From a virus: DNA of 26,027 bases. Location: the IMG/VR virus record IMGVR_UViG_3300042566_000175, positions 1 through 26,027 of that record; one strand, 5' to 3'. Below are positions 11,075 to 19,118 of this stretch, piece by piece (the stretch's first letter is position 1; each line of letters begins with the position of its first letter). The notes below the pieces were generated by a model that was not told the DNA's origin, searched no databases, and worked only from the letters and a program-made list of their open reading frames with translations. The position numbers and the translations under genes are program-made.

Positions 11075-12901
11075 TTATCTAGGGTTTAAATATCCGTTAT
11101 TTGGCATATCATAAGGGATCTTAGCCACTTTCGGATCGTTAATAGGTAATCTATACTTTGCTCTGTCTTTTGGATCCATATCGTTAATCATTTTAATAGC
11201 TTGGTTAACGCTTATTTTTCCGTTGTCCTTTCTTAAGAAAATATTTCTCATCCAATAGTGTTTGCAGTTAGCTCCTCCTTTGTATAGCCAAATATTGTAA
11301 TCTGCTGCACCTCTAGGACCGAATCCAGGGTTAACTGTTAAATCTCTATCTAGGTCCTCATATCTGTAATATAAGTTATTACCTAACATCAATTTACAAA
11401 ACTCTCTCTCCGGACTAGGATTCCCTGCATACGAATATCTGATTTTCCATAAATCATTATCCTGCCAACTCTCTGAGCCTGTAGGTTGTATCTGAGCTGC
11501 AAACTTAAACAAGTTATTAAAATAATGCTCCTCTTCTCCTGCCGGTATACTAGCAATTAATTCCCACTCATCCCCGATCTCTTCTCCTTGTAACTGAGCC
11601 ATAACCTCATTAACCAAATCCTCGTTTGAACTTAACTCCGTAAAAGCAGCTACGTCTATTTCTGTACCCTCTTCTTTAGGAGGTAACTGAATCAAAGATC
11701 TAATCTCGTTAGGAGTCATAGAGTCTAGTACTTTAGTAGCAACTAACGGACTCATAGTATTTAAAGCTCCGATAACAGCATCTGTACCTGTAACCTCTTC
11801 TCCTGGTAACGCATTTGTAAACTCTAAAGGCTGTAACGTTTTGAAGTATAGCTCTAAGTTCATTTTATTAAAATGTAGTACTTTCTCTATAGCATCGATA
11901 ATCATATCCTGAAATGGACGTATAACGATATTATCCATTAAGATACTAGCTGTCTTCAACTCATCTGCATTATTACCTAACCCTGTTTGGTCCTTAATAC
12001 CTAAAAGCATAGGACTAACTACTCTGTGAGATAACATAATTTTTCTTACCGACTCGTCACTTAAAAACTGATACTGATTATGTGCATCAGATAATTGAAC
12101 AGCCTCTAACGTAGCAGCCTGATCCGCTTTATCATTAAACGCTAAAATGAATCTACCTGCATTAGTAGTCCCCTGATATTTACGTTTGATATCGTCTTCT
12201 ATAGTTTGCTGCATATCCTCATCCGGTACTCCATTGTTAAAGTTGATTAACATACTAGGAGCCAATCCGTTTAAGATATTATTCAAATGGTAGTTAGAAA
12301 TCTCTTCCTCTAACTCTGCATATTGTACTCCTCCCTGATAAGCCGGAGGCGAATAGTAGTAAAAGCCTGACTTATAAGGTTTTATATAAAGTATCTCGTT
12401 TCCATTTGTGCTAGTACCAAAAGCAGGTATAGGCTCTGGCTTGTCCGATCTTTTAATCTGTGACCAATCATAGAAATAATAGTAGAAATCTACCTCTCCC
12501 TCTTCGTTTGCTTTCCCACTTCTCAAAGTCTGTACCGGAAAATGCTCTACCTCTAGGATCTCTGTATGGTCTATATTATAAATAATCTGTAACGCTCCCT
12601 GTCCTAACAAATAGAAATCATTAATTAACTTTTGTACGCAATCCTGTTTTATTAAAGTTAGGAATTTAGCATAATCGTTTAAGTCTCCCTTATTAATAAC
12701 CTCTAACCCTCTACCGTAGATCATTTGGCTAATACCATTTATACAGGCGTTGTTTGTAGGACTACCATTATAACGATCAATTAGATACTGAAAATAATTA
12801 TTATCCTCTCCGTATTCTACCCAATCCTTACCTCTAATCTCTTTAACTACAGGCGAGGTATAATTACTCATCTGTACAAATCTTAAATTCTCTTTTTTCA
12901 T
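11075..12901 (-). CDS. Portal protein with C-terminal extension
   Basis: A 608-aa protein that forms the DNA-entry vertex of the capsid. Residues 1-430 have portal features: NACINGISQMIYGRGLEV (51-68), DFYLLGQGALQIIY (95-108), long helices around DDIKRKYQGTTNAGRFILAF, and the clip/crown part VRKIMLSHRVVSPMLLGIKD (285-304) with TGLGNNADELKTA. Residues about 485-555 carry a separate conserved block: YAGNPSPEREFCKLML, then NPGFGPRGAADYNIWLYKGG and NCKHYWMR. It resembles domains found alone or fused in other head proteins, function not known to me. The ATG overlaps the upstream stop by four bases. Confidence 0.85.
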   Translation of the reverse strand: MKKENLRFVQMSNYTSPVVKEIRGKDWVEYGEDNNYFQYLIDRYNGSPTNNACINGISQMIYGRGLEVINKGDLNDYAKFLTLIKQDCVQKLINDFYLLGQGALQIIYNIDHTEILEVEHFPVQTLRSGKANEEGEVDFYYYFYDWSQIKRSDKPEPIPAFGTSTNGNEILYIKPYKSGFYYYSPPAYQGGVQYAELEEEISNYHLNNILNGLAPSMLINFNNGVPDEDMQQTIEDDIKRKYQGTTNAGRFILAFNDKADQAATLEAVQLSDAHNQYQFLSDESVRKIMLSHRVVSPMLLGIKDQTGLGNNADELKTASILMDNIVIRPFQDMIIDAIEKVLHFNKMNLELYFKTLQPLEFTNALPGEEVTGTDAVIGALNTMSPLVATKVLDSMTPNEIRSLIQLPPKEEGTEIDVAAFTELSSNEDLVNEVMAQLQGEEIGDEWELIASIPAGEEEHYFNNLFKFAAQIQPTGSESWQDNDLWKIRYSYAGNPSPEREFCKLMLGNNLYYRYEDLDRDLTVNPGFGPRGAADYNIWLYKGGANCKHYWMRNIFLRKDNGKISVNQAIKMINDMDPKDRAKYRLPINDPKVAKIPYDMPNNGYLNPR

Positions 12902-13230
12902 ATTACAATATATGTATTATCTGCATCCGGCTCAGCTGTATAAACCCCTGCATTAATGCTATAATTCTCTACCTCTTGGTTAGTACAAAATACGGTATCT
13001 TTAAATATTTCAGTCTCTCCGTAAATAAGCGATATAACGTACCAATTATTCTGCTTTAAACTAAATACTCCACTCACATAGTAATAGTCTCCAGAAAGCT
13101 CTATAACAGGCTCTATTTCGGCTGTAGTGTTTCTAGTCTGATCGTAAAGTTTTAAAGTAACCTCTTCCTCATATGCTCTAGGTATGCATACGAAAGTCTG
13201 CTCTTCTGTTGTTTCTCTTAATACTATCAT
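12898..13230 (-). CDS. Conserved beta-sandwich protein between tail tube and portal genes, 110 aa
   Basis: Beta-rich small protein: TFVCIPRAYEEEVTLKLYDQ, DYYYVSGVFSLKQNNWYVIS, then EIFKDTVFCTNQEVENYSIN and an end of the type YxxxxxDNTYIVI. The FKDxxFCTNQ block is one I associate with Bacteroidetes phage head-tail region proteins. An Ig-like fold is plausible. It starts immediately after an ACGTTATATAAATATG element that contains its ATG, behind the terminator at 13266-13295. It couples to the portal gene by a four-base overlap. Possibly an adaptor or capsid decoration protein. Confidence 0.7.
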   Translation of the reverse strand: MIVLRETTEEQTFVCIPRAYEEEVTLKLYDQTRNTTAEIEPVIELSGDYYYVSGVFSLKQNNWYVISLIYGETEIFKDTVFCTNQEVENYSINAGVYTAEPDADNTYIVI

Positions 13231-13243
13231 ATTTATATAACGT
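13228..13243 (-). promoter_or_regulatory. ACGTTATAT element before the 110-aa gene
   Basis: The minus strand reads ACGTTATATAAATATG, ending in the start codon. The same 16 bases, at the same spacing, occur before the prohead protease gene. It follows a strong terminator, so a new transcription start is needed here. It could be a late promoter -10-like box or an A/U-rich translation enhancer. Confidence 0.45.
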
Positions 13244-13265
13244 TAAATTATTTTTTTTGCTATAT

Positions 13266-13295
13266 AAAAAAAGGGCAGCAATTACGCCACCCTTT
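13266..13295 (-). terminator. Rho-independent terminator after the tail tube gene
   Basis: In minus-strand RNA, AAAGGGUGGC and GCUGCCCUUU form a ten-pair stem (two G-U) with a GUAAUU loop, followed by further U to give a seven-base run. It lies 22 bases after the major tail tube stop codon. It would keep capsid and tube transcripts from running at full level into the portal. Confidence 0.9.
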
Positions 13296-13316
13296 AATTA
13301 GATTATAAAGATCCGA

Positions 13317-13841
13317 TTATGCAGGATTGATATTTACGTTCTCCAAATTAGCACTAATAACTGAACCAGCTACTAAATACGGATAGAAAGGCTCAGACGC
13401 TGTTAACGCTAAGGTGTACCCTGATAGGTCACCAAATGCAGTTCCGGTTGCGAAAGATCCTCCTGTAGTATCACATCCTCTAGTCACTCCTACTGAGTAA
13501 AACTTACCGTTGTTATCCTCTACAAATGCGTGAGGACGTCCGATAATAAGATTATGTAACGCTACCGTAGTATCATTATCTAACTTCTGTAAAGTAACAT
13601 TTAAGGCTTGTTCGTAGAAAGTAGTTCCATTATCAGCAGACTGAGTTACAGTTACCTCTAAATTGTTAGATCCTCTTACTTCGTACTTAAATATTTCAGG
13701 AGTTCCTGCAATAGCTGTAATCTCTCCGTCTACGATAGTCAAAGCTCCTAAAGTACCATAGTCAGCGAAGTATACATTTTTAATACCTCCGACGTTGTCT
13801 TTACACGCCAATAATCTACCTGTTGAAATTCCACATTGCAT
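13317..13841 (-). CDS. Major tail tube protein
   Basis: A 174-aa beta-rich protein expected to polymerise into the tail tube. It starts MQCGISTGRLLACKDNVGGI and continues with KNVYFADYG, FKYEVRGSNNLEVTVTQSA, TTFYEQALNVTLQKLDN, LIIGRPHAFVEDNNGKFYSV and GCDTTGG. I recognise this series, especially the ELRG/EVRG strand and the LIIGRPHAFVED loop, as the tube protein of many Bacteroidetes siphophages. It is directly downstream of the major capsid gene and followed by a strong terminator, consistent with very high expression. Confidence 0.8.
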   Translation of the reverse strand: MQCGISTGRLLACKDNVGGIKNVYFADYGTLGALTIVDGEITAIAGTPEIFKYEVRGSNNLEVTVTQSADNGTTFYEQALNVTLQKLDNDTTVALHNLIIGRPHAFVEDNNGKFYSVGVTRGCDTTGGSFATGTAFGDLSGYTLALTASEPFYPYLVAGSVISANLENVNINPA

Positions 13842-13868
13842 AGTTATATATTTTTAAAAGTTAATATT

Positions 13869-13886
13869 GGGGCAGTTTCCCACCCC
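13869..13886 (-). terminator. GAAA-loop hairpin between capsid and tail tube genes
   Basis: In minus-strand RNA, GGGGUGG and CUGCCCC form seven pairs (two adjacent wobbles) around GAAA. The downstream sequence AAUAUUAACUUUU is only partly U-rich, so this is more likely a partial terminator or an mRNA-stabilising 3' hairpin for the capsid message. It sits just past the capsid stop codon. Confidence 0.55.
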
Positions 13887-13892
13887 TTTAAA

Positions 13893-14807
13893 TTATGCGT
13901 TTACGATAACAATCTCGTTACCAAAACCTACTTGAGTACCTTGAGACCATCTCATTACGAAACGTACATTTTTGCTGCCGTCCAAAGAAGACATATCCAA
14001 AACTCGTACCTCATTTAGGTTATCAAGTAAACCGATTCCAAAGAATAAGTTAGATTTTCTAGCGATAACGATTTTGTCTCCTAACTCTCCAGAAACGAAG
14101 ATTTTGATACCGTCGAAAGTAACAGCTTGGATACCATCGTACCACATTGTACCCATACCGTTGATACCATTAGCACCAATACCACTTGCAAATCCACCTA
14201 AAGCTCTAACGTATGCTTTGAAAGTTTCAAATCCCATATAGATAGTTAAGTCTTCTTTACCGTATACGTTGTTAGGTAACAAATCTACAGCATCTCCTAA
14301 AGTATCGATAACGTTAGCAGCAGTTACAACTACAGTTAAAGAATCGTCTGCACCATCAGCTACAGCTTGAGATACTAAGCTATTCCATACAGCAGTCTCA
14401 GTAGCAGATGCTACTTTCTCTAACATATTAGCGATAAAGAAATCTGAAAACGTAGCAGGTAGGTTATCAAATGCAGAGTAACCCATTTGTACAGCTTCCC
14501 AATCTGACTCAAATGGAGTCTTACATAAAGTTAAGTTAACTTGTTTCTCAGTTACTGTTAATACTTTCTCAGCTAAAGCTACGTCTGCTGTATCTGTATA
14601 ATCACAAGTTGCGTTTGCGATAGTAATGTTATTTGTTAAAGTTTTAAGTACTGCTTTGTACTTAACGTTAGGCATAATAGTAATACCCTCTTTTTTCAAA
14701 GTTGGTGCCTCTAATACACCAGCAGCGATATATTTCCCTGCAAACTCACCTGCATAAGTAGTCGTAATGCTAGGCTCAGTAAATTCTACTCTTCTTAAAT
14801 TGCTCAT
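13893..14807 (-). CDS. Major capsid protein, HK97 fold
   Basis: A 304-aa protein without a cleaved delta domain of its own, preceded by a separate scaffold gene. Recognisable parts are FAGKYIAAGVLEAPTLKKEG (near 23-42), NVKYKAVLKTLTNNITIANA, the axial-domain stretch LTVTEKQVNLTLCKTPFESDW, and YGKEDLTIYMGFETFKAYVRA followed by a Gly-rich loop (GGFASGIGANGINGMGTMWY). The C-terminal P-domain strand is RFVMRWSQGTQVGFGNEIVI. Codon use looks adapted for high expression (GTT, GCA, AAA). Position between scaffold and tube genes supports the call. Confidence 0.85.
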   Translation of the reverse strand: MSNLRRVEFTEPSITTTYAGEFAGKYIAAGVLEAPTLKKEGITIMPNVKYKAVLKTLTNNITIANATCDYTDTADVALAEKVLTVTEKQVNLTLCKTPFESDWEAVQMGYSAFDNLPATFSDFFIANMLEKVASATETAVWNSLVSQAVADGADDSLTVVVTAANVIDTLGDAVDLLPNNVYGKEDLTIYMGFETFKAYVRALGGFASGIGANGINGMGTMWYDGIQAVTFDGIKIFVSGELGDKIVIARKSNLFFGIGLLDNLNEVRVLDMSSLDGSKNVRFVMRWSQGTQVGFGNEIVIVNA

Positions 14808-14812
14808 AATAA

Positions 14813-15370
14813 TTAATTGATTTTAGAAAAAATTGACTCTAACGCTGAGTTAGATGGTCTTTTTGTTGTTTTTAAAAATTCTTGTTTTTGGTTTCCCTCT
14901 GGGTTGTGTACTACCTTAGACATTTTAGTCTGTTTGTAATCTCCCATCTCTGTTTTAAACTGCTCAATTTGTGCTTTCATTTCCTCTAACATAGGAACGA
15001 TAGCATCGATAACAGCTTTAACGATCTCCTCTTGGCTAACAATTTCAGCAGGCTCCTCTACTTTGATCTCCTCTTCAACAGCTACCTCTTCGGCTGCCTC
15101 TACTTCGATCTCTGTTTCCTCTTCTGCCTCTACTACTGCCTCGATAATTCCGTCCTCTACAACTACTAAAGTTTTTCCATCCTCTAGTTTGTACTCGCCT
15201 TTAGGTAACGGTTGGTTACCCTCTTCTAAAACTTCAAACACAGGTAAACCTGGCTCAAAGCTCTCTGCCTCTAAAACTACTCCGTCTGCTGTATTCATTT
15301 TAGCTAATTCGATTTTAGCCTCTGCTGATAGCAACGTGGTAATTTGTTTTAACAATTCGCTTGGTTTCAT
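14813..15370 (-). CDS. Capsid scaffold protein
   Basis: A 185-aa, strongly acidic protein. It begins MKPSELLKQITTLLSAEAKIELA, has a beta part with Gly/Pro (PLPKGEYKLEDGKTLVVVED), then a long Glu/Val/Ala tract (about 75-110). A coiled coil (IVKAVIDAIVPMLEEMKAQI, then EQFKTEMGDYK) and a basic C-terminus (KTTKRPSNSALESIFSKIN) follow. Acidic middle, coiled coil and basic capsid-binding tail are the layout of phage scaffolds. It lies just upstream of the capsid gene. An ACGTTATAT element precedes it. Confidence 0.75.
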   Translation of the reverse strand: MKPSELLKQITTLLSAEAKIELAKMNTADGVVLEAESFEPGLPVFEVLEEGNQPLPKGEYKLEDGKTLVVVEDGIIEAVVEAEEETEIEVEAAEEVAVEEEIKVEEPAEIVSQEEIVKAVIDAIVPMLEEMKAQIEQFKTEMGDYKQTKMSKVVHNPEGNQKQEFLKTTKRPSNSALESIFSKIN

Positions 15371-15382
15371 ATAAACATTTTT

Positions 15383-15394
15383 AAATATAACGTT
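15383..15394 (-). promoter_or_regulatory. ACGTTATAT element before the scaffold gene
   Basis: The minus strand reads ACGTTATATTTAA about 12 bases before the scaffold ATG. It is in the short gap after the head-fibre gene. The core nine bases match the elements at 13228, 17126 and 24171. It could be the start of the scaffold-capsid-tube transcript. Confidence 0.4.
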
Positions 15395-15415
15395 ATTAGT
15401 AATTATTTTGTATTT

Positions 15416-15976
15416 TTAATATTTCAAAGTACGCTGTATAAAATATATTACATCGTGTATATTCCCTGAGTGAGACGCATCCATCTTAACGGTTAACCCA
15501 TTTGTAATTACGTCCTCATCTGCATAGAATTGAAACGTCTTAGCAAAGCTATGCTCTTGGTTAGCTCCTTTAGGGAAAGTAATAGTATCTCTAATTCTAT
15601 CATAAGGCGTCCCGTTTCCTCCCTCTAAGTATATATCTAAGTATCCGTTTGAATTGCTTATCTGTGCCTTAAAAGCTATTGTAATTACGTATACGTCGTT
15701 TTCGTTTTCTGCTCTTAGTTTGTTAGTAGCATAGAAATCAAACTCTGTATTATCTACTACGTTGCCTCTGTTGTTTGGTACGGTAAACGCTGCACTAGTG
15801 AAAGCATACGGACTAGCATCTGTGTACTGAGTATCGTCGTATCTACCCCATCCAAAGTTAGCTCCGGATATAGTGTTAATAGCTATCTTTTTTGTTACTC
15901 CTCCTTGTACTATAGGTAGCACTTCTGATCCTGTTATCGTACTAGCTAAAGGTAATTCGCTTATTCTCTTACTCAT
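15416..15976 (-). CDS. Head decoration/head-fibre protein, 186 aa
   Basis: The N-terminus MSKRISELPLASTITGSEVL, then PIVQGGVTKKIAINTI, is an anchor motif common at the base of phage fibres. The rest is a beta-sandwich: WGRYDDTQYTDASPYAFTSA, FTVPNNRGN, a Gly/Asn-rich centre (ISNSNGYLDIYLEGGNGTPY) and KTFQFYADEDVITNG. Since it lies between protease and scaffold genes and not with the tail fibre, a capsid-surface fibre or decoration role is likely. It couples by ATGA to the Cys-rich gene upstream. Fibre anchor is seen; location on the head is inferred. Confidence 0.65.
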   Translation of the reverse strand: MSKRISELPLASTITGSEVLPIVQGGVTKKIAINTISGANFGWGRYDDTQYTDASPYAFTSAAFTVPNNRGNVVDNTEFDFYATNKLRAENENDVYVITIAFKAQISNSNGYLDIYLEGGNGTPYDRIRDTITFPKGANQEHSFAKTFQFYADEDVITNGLTVKMDASHSGNIHDVIYFIQRTLKY

Positions 15977-16185
15977 AATGTTAGGTTGTTATAGTCTTCT
16001 GTTAAAATACTCTCTCTGTTCTCTGTTAAAATATATGTAGCCTGTCTTTGTATTGGTCCGATACCTTGCTCTCTTAAATCCCCGTTACAGCACTTTCTAT
16101 CGTATACATCTCTATCGATACACAAACAGCCTCTCTTTCCTCCTTTTGGACTACTTAGTCCAGGAATATATTCTCTATTTTTCAT
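15973..16185 (-). CDS. Cys-rich conserved phage protein, 70 aa
   Basis: Contains GKRGCLCIDRDVYDRKCCNG then DLREQGIGPIQ (residues 16-46), a GCLCxD...CCxG...QGIG signature that recurs in small proteins of Bacteroidetes phage structural operons. The four Cys could bind zinc or form disulfides. The C-terminal part (ATYILTENRESILTEDYNN) is polar. It overlaps the protease gene by 11 bases and the head-fibre gene by four bases. Function unknown; probably a head component. Confidence 0.75.
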   Translation of the reverse strand: MKNREYIPGLSSPKGGKRGCLCIDRDVYDRKCCNGDLREQGIGPIQRQATYILTENRESILTEDYNNLTL

Positions 16186-17125
16186 TCTCGAATTCTTTTA
16201 ATTTAGACTCTGCCCATCTCTTACCGGCTAACCCTCCCCAAAGTAAGTAACTGATAGTACCACACGCCTCAGTATCTTTCTCATCATAAAACTCCTCTGC
16301 TCTACTTAAATACGAATACATACGTTTTATAGTCTCTCTACTTAAAGGCTCTCCGTTAGCTAATTGCTGAGCTCTAACCTTACCAACTTGAGTAGCACAT
16401 TTATTGTTTGCTTTCTCATTTAACTCGATACCTCTCTTAGCATTATTCTTAACCGCATCCGGATAATCTGTATAGCTTTCAAACTCTAAACGCTCTCCGG
16501 TTTTTAGTCTATTATCTTTTTTTTTTCGTACTATAGTTTTTAATAAAGCAGATTTTACCTTTAACAATTCTAGTCCGGCTTTTATCTCTTGCTCTACGTC
16601 TTCTTTATCATTAACCTTATCCATAAAGTATCCCTCTATACTGAATCCTTTAACCTGTCCTGTCTTAACAAAGTTTTCCCATATAACAGGGTTATTAACT
16701 TTGATAGCTCCTAACCACGTCCCTACAGGTAGATCCATTCCGTACAAATTAGACTTATCGTTTTCTTTGCTTTCTAGTATCCAACTCTCTACTAAGGTCA
16801 AACCGTTAACGTCTTCTCTGTGTTCATAGGTTGCATTATTTTGGTATCCTCTCTGAGCATATAACTCCATAGCTTTACGAATAGTCTCTTTAGAGAAATA
16901 AACGTAATACTCCTTATTACCATCTCGTCTATAAATCTGTTTATCCGGAATCAATAACGGACCTACTAAGATACGCTTTTCAGCATCTATAGTCTCAAAC
17001 TTATACTCTTTTTGGTGCGATAAAGCTACAAAGTTCTCCTCTATTGCAGGATGCTCTACTATACTGATCGCCTCTACTCCGGACAATTCCTTATCCTCGT
17101 CTATAATTAACTCTATAATATCCAT
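16175..17125 (-). CDS. Prohead protease (XkdF-like, S78 type) with conserved C-terminal domain
   Basis: A 316-aa protein. The protease part (about 10-195) starts VEAISIVEHPAIEENFVALS, then RILVGPLLIPDKQIYR, YEHREDVNGLTLVESWILES with likely catalytic His102, GTWLGAIKV, and GFSIEGYF with likely catalytic Ser162 (compare GLSIGF of HK97 protease). After a Lys-rich linker (199-206, encoded by a run of ten A) comes a helical domain (about 218-312): YPDAVKNNAKRGIELNEKAN, then KCATQVGKVRAQQLANGEPL and YLLWGGLAGKRWAESKL. The combination is known from other phages, but the job of the second domain is not clear to me. It follows the tape measure gene, an unusual place. Confidence 0.8.
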   Translation of the reverse strand: MDIIELIIDEDKELSGVEAISIVEHPAIEENFVALSHQKEYKFETIDAEKRILVGPLLIPDKQIYRRDGNKEYYVYFSKETIRKAMELYAQRGYQNNATYEHREDVNGLTLVESWILESKENDKSNLYGMDLPVGTWLGAIKVNNPVIWENFVKTGQVKGFSIEGYFMDKVNDKEDVEQEIKAGLELLKVKSALLKTIVRKKKDNRLKTGERLEFESYTDYPDAVKNNAKRGIELNEKANNKCATQVGKVRAQQLANGEPLSRETIKRMYSYLSRAEEFYDEKDTEACGTISYLLWGGLAGKRWAESKLKEFENEK

Positions 17126-17138
17126 ATTTATATAACGT
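17123..17138 (-). promoter_or_regulatory. ACGTTATAT element before the protease gene
   Basis: The minus strand reads ACGTTATATAAATATG, identical in all 16 bases, start codon included, to the element at 13228-13243. It lies in the 26-base gap after the tape measure gene. Exact identity before two unrelated genes argues against chance. Promoter or translation-initiation element. Confidence 0.45.
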
Positions 17139-17151
17139 ATTTATTTTAAAT

Positions 17152-18975
17152 TTAACCTATACTAGCATTTCTAATTATGTTTCTATTCAAACTCTGAGCA
17201 GTTGTAACGTTATTAGCAACTACGTAAGCCTGTACCGGTGGCTGTTGTACTAAGGTCTGAGCTAACTGATTAACTCCGGTATTTCCTATTACATTGAATT
17301 GAGGTGCTGCTGCCGGTGCTGATCCTCCGCCTCCTGCTCCTCCTACACTAGGCACTGTACCTGCCGATCCTTTCGACTTAGGAGTTTTTACAGATAAGAT
17401 TTTTTTAACTTGTAATAAACCAAACGCTCCTGTAACAACAGCCTGAGCAATAGCATATCCTGGAATAGCTTTCCCTGAGAATGCTGCCAACTGACCGGCA
17501 ATAGCTGTATAGGTAGATATAGTTGCTGCTGCAACCGCTGCCGCTTTACCTGCTGCTGTACTCTCTCCTAACTCATCAGCTGCCATATTTAGTCCGCTAG
17601 ATACTGCATTTAACAAAGCTAACTTAGCCTCTGTCTTTTGTTTCTCTATTTCTATCTCAGCTGCTGACGCTGCTTTATTAGCTGCTATTTGGTCATCGTT
17701 TATCTTTTGGTTTTCAGCTAGTTTTTTTGCTCCCCATTCTTTTAGATCATTTAAAGACTGATCTTGCATTTTAAGATTTTCCTCTCTACCTGCTTTTAGT
17801 ATCTCGCTCTGTTTTAGTAAAGCATCTGCCTCGTCTTGGTTTTTCTTATTGGCTATTTCTTTGCTCTTATCTGCAGTCTGTTTATCCATATTGTTAATAG
17901 ATATCTGAGCCGCTGCCTTATCGTTTTTAAGTTTTTCTATACTTTTTAAAGCTATGTCTTTTACCTGATCAGCTTTTCTTTGTTCTTCTTCTGGATCAAA
18001 GATTAAACTAGCTCCTTTATCTAATAACTTATTAAATCCTGCTGCTAGTCCGAAATTCTTACCTACAGCTGTACCTATCATATCGATAGTTTTAAGTACA
18101 GCCTGAAAAGGAATAGAAAGGAAATCTAACGTACCCTTTAATATATCTTTGTTTCTTTGTGCTGCTGCTATTTGACCTTTATATGTTATTTCGTCTTTTT
18201 TTATCTGAGCCTCTGTAGCTTTTATAACTGCATCTATCTGAGCCATTTTTAGTTTAAGGATATCTTTCTCAGACTTACCTTGTAATCTTAAAACGTTATC
18301 CTGGCTACCGATACTATCTAATTTTTCCTGCTCCATTTTTAAGTTAGCATCTACCTTAGCATTTAATTGCTCCTGCTCTGCACTAACTCCATTTACAGCT
18401 CCTTTGATATCGTCCCAATAAGCTACTACTGTACCTAAAGCAATAACTAGCAATCCAATACCTGTCGCTCCGATAGCTGTCTTAATACCATTTAAAGCAT
18501 TTACCGCTACGGTCTTTAACTGAGCGAAAGATCTACCTACGTCCTCTAGTCCTTGTAACCCTTGAGCCAAAGCCATAGCACCCTGTAGTCTTATCATAGT
18601 TTTCTCAAACTCTTCCGACTGAGCACCGGCTAAAGCTAAAGCTCCCTGTACTGCACTAAAACCACTAGCAACTGCACCGACTGCCTTTGCTGTAGCATTA
18701 AACGCTCCCTCTCCTTTAAAGGCTGCAATAGCATCGTTACTATCCTCTATCCTGTCTTTTAGTTCTGCTGCTCTCTTTGCTGCCTCAGTTACTTCCTTAG
18801 ACGTAGCACCAAACTCATCAGCTAACTTTTGTACTTCTAAAGCCGCCTCTTTGTATTGTTGTTTTAAAGACTTAACCGCCTGATCGTTCTGATCAATAGC
18901 TGTAGTTAAATTATCTATACTTTGAGCAGCCTGTGACGAGTTAACCTCTATCTCTATGGTTTTTGTAATTGCCAT
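17152..18975 (-). CDS. Tail tape measure protein
   Basis: A 607-aa, Ala/Lys/Gln-rich protein that sets tail length and passes DNA. The first 90 residues form a coiled coil (NLTTAIDQNDQAVKSLKQQY, KRAAELKDRIEDSND). Hydrophobic segments follow (AVGAVASGFSAVQGALALAG; IGATGIGLLVIALGTVVAYW at about 168-187), then a long Lys/Gln/Asp-rich helical middle and a second Ala-rich hydrophobic block near the C-terminus (AAAVAAATISTYTAIAGQLA). It ends with a Gly/Pro/Ala-rich part. At about 1.5 angstrom per residue the tail would be near 90 nm. The start overlaps the 47-aa gene stop as TAATG. No peptidase domain is visible. Confidence 0.85.
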   Translation of the reverse strand: MAITKTIEIEVNSSQAAQSIDNLTTAIDQNDQAVKSLKQQYKEAALEVQKLADEFGATSKEVTEAAKRAAELKDRIEDSNDAIAAFKGEGAFNATAKAVGAVASGFSAVQGALALAGAQSEEFEKTMIRLQGAMALAQGLQGLEDVGRSFAQLKTVAVNALNGIKTAIGATGIGLLVIALGTVVAYWDDIKGAVNGVSAEQEQLNAKVDANLKMEQEKLDSIGSQDNVLRLQGKSEKDILKLKMAQIDAVIKATEAQIKKDEITYKGQIAAAQRNKDILKGTLDFLSIPFQAVLKTIDMIGTAVGKNFGLAAGFNKLLDKGASLIFDPEEEQRKADQVKDIALKSIEKLKNDKAAAQISINNMDKQTADKSKEIANKKNQDEADALLKQSEILKAGREENLKMQDQSLNDLKEWGAKKLAENQKINDDQIAANKAASAAEIEIEKQKTEAKLALLNAVSSGLNMAADELGESTAAGKAAAVAAATISTYTAIAGQLAAFSGKAIPGYAIAQAVVTGAFGLLQVKKILSVKTPKSKGSAGTVPSVGGAGGGGSAPAAAPQFNVIGNTGVNQLAQTLVQQPPVQAYVVANNVTTAQSLNRNIIRNASIG

Positions 18976-19118
18976 TATCTGTTATTTAAAATTTCTTTAA
19001 CGTCTCTTTTTAACTCTTTCCACGTTGTAGCCTTTCGGTATTTTCCCTTAGCTATATCTATCAACTCGTTTTCTCCGTACTCTACTAACTCTAGAGCATT
19101 CAATATGTGTTTAAGCAT
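18975..19118 (-). CDS. Hypothetical small protein before the tape measure gene, 47 aa
   Basis: A 47-aa frame beginning MLKHILNALELVEYGENELI and continuing TWKELKRDVKEIL. It is helical and charged. It overlaps the end of the 773-aa tail gene by eight bases and ends in TAATG, sharing one base with the tape measure start. Such tight packing on both sides makes it a likely real gene. Function unknown. Confidence 0.65.
   Translation of the reverse strand: MLKHILNALELVEYGENELIDIAKGKYRKATTWKELKRDVKEILNNR

Noticed and set aside
13972-14241. 89-codon plus-strand frame opposite the capsid gene
   Set aside because: Antisense to a highly conserved capsid region, with no promoter or context for plus-strand expression.
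15063-15374. 103-codon plus-strand Ser/Thr-rich frame opposite the scaffold gene
   Set aside because: It is simply the reverse complement of the Glu/Val/Ala-rich scaffold tract; the Ser-rich composition is a result of GAG/GAA codons read backwards.
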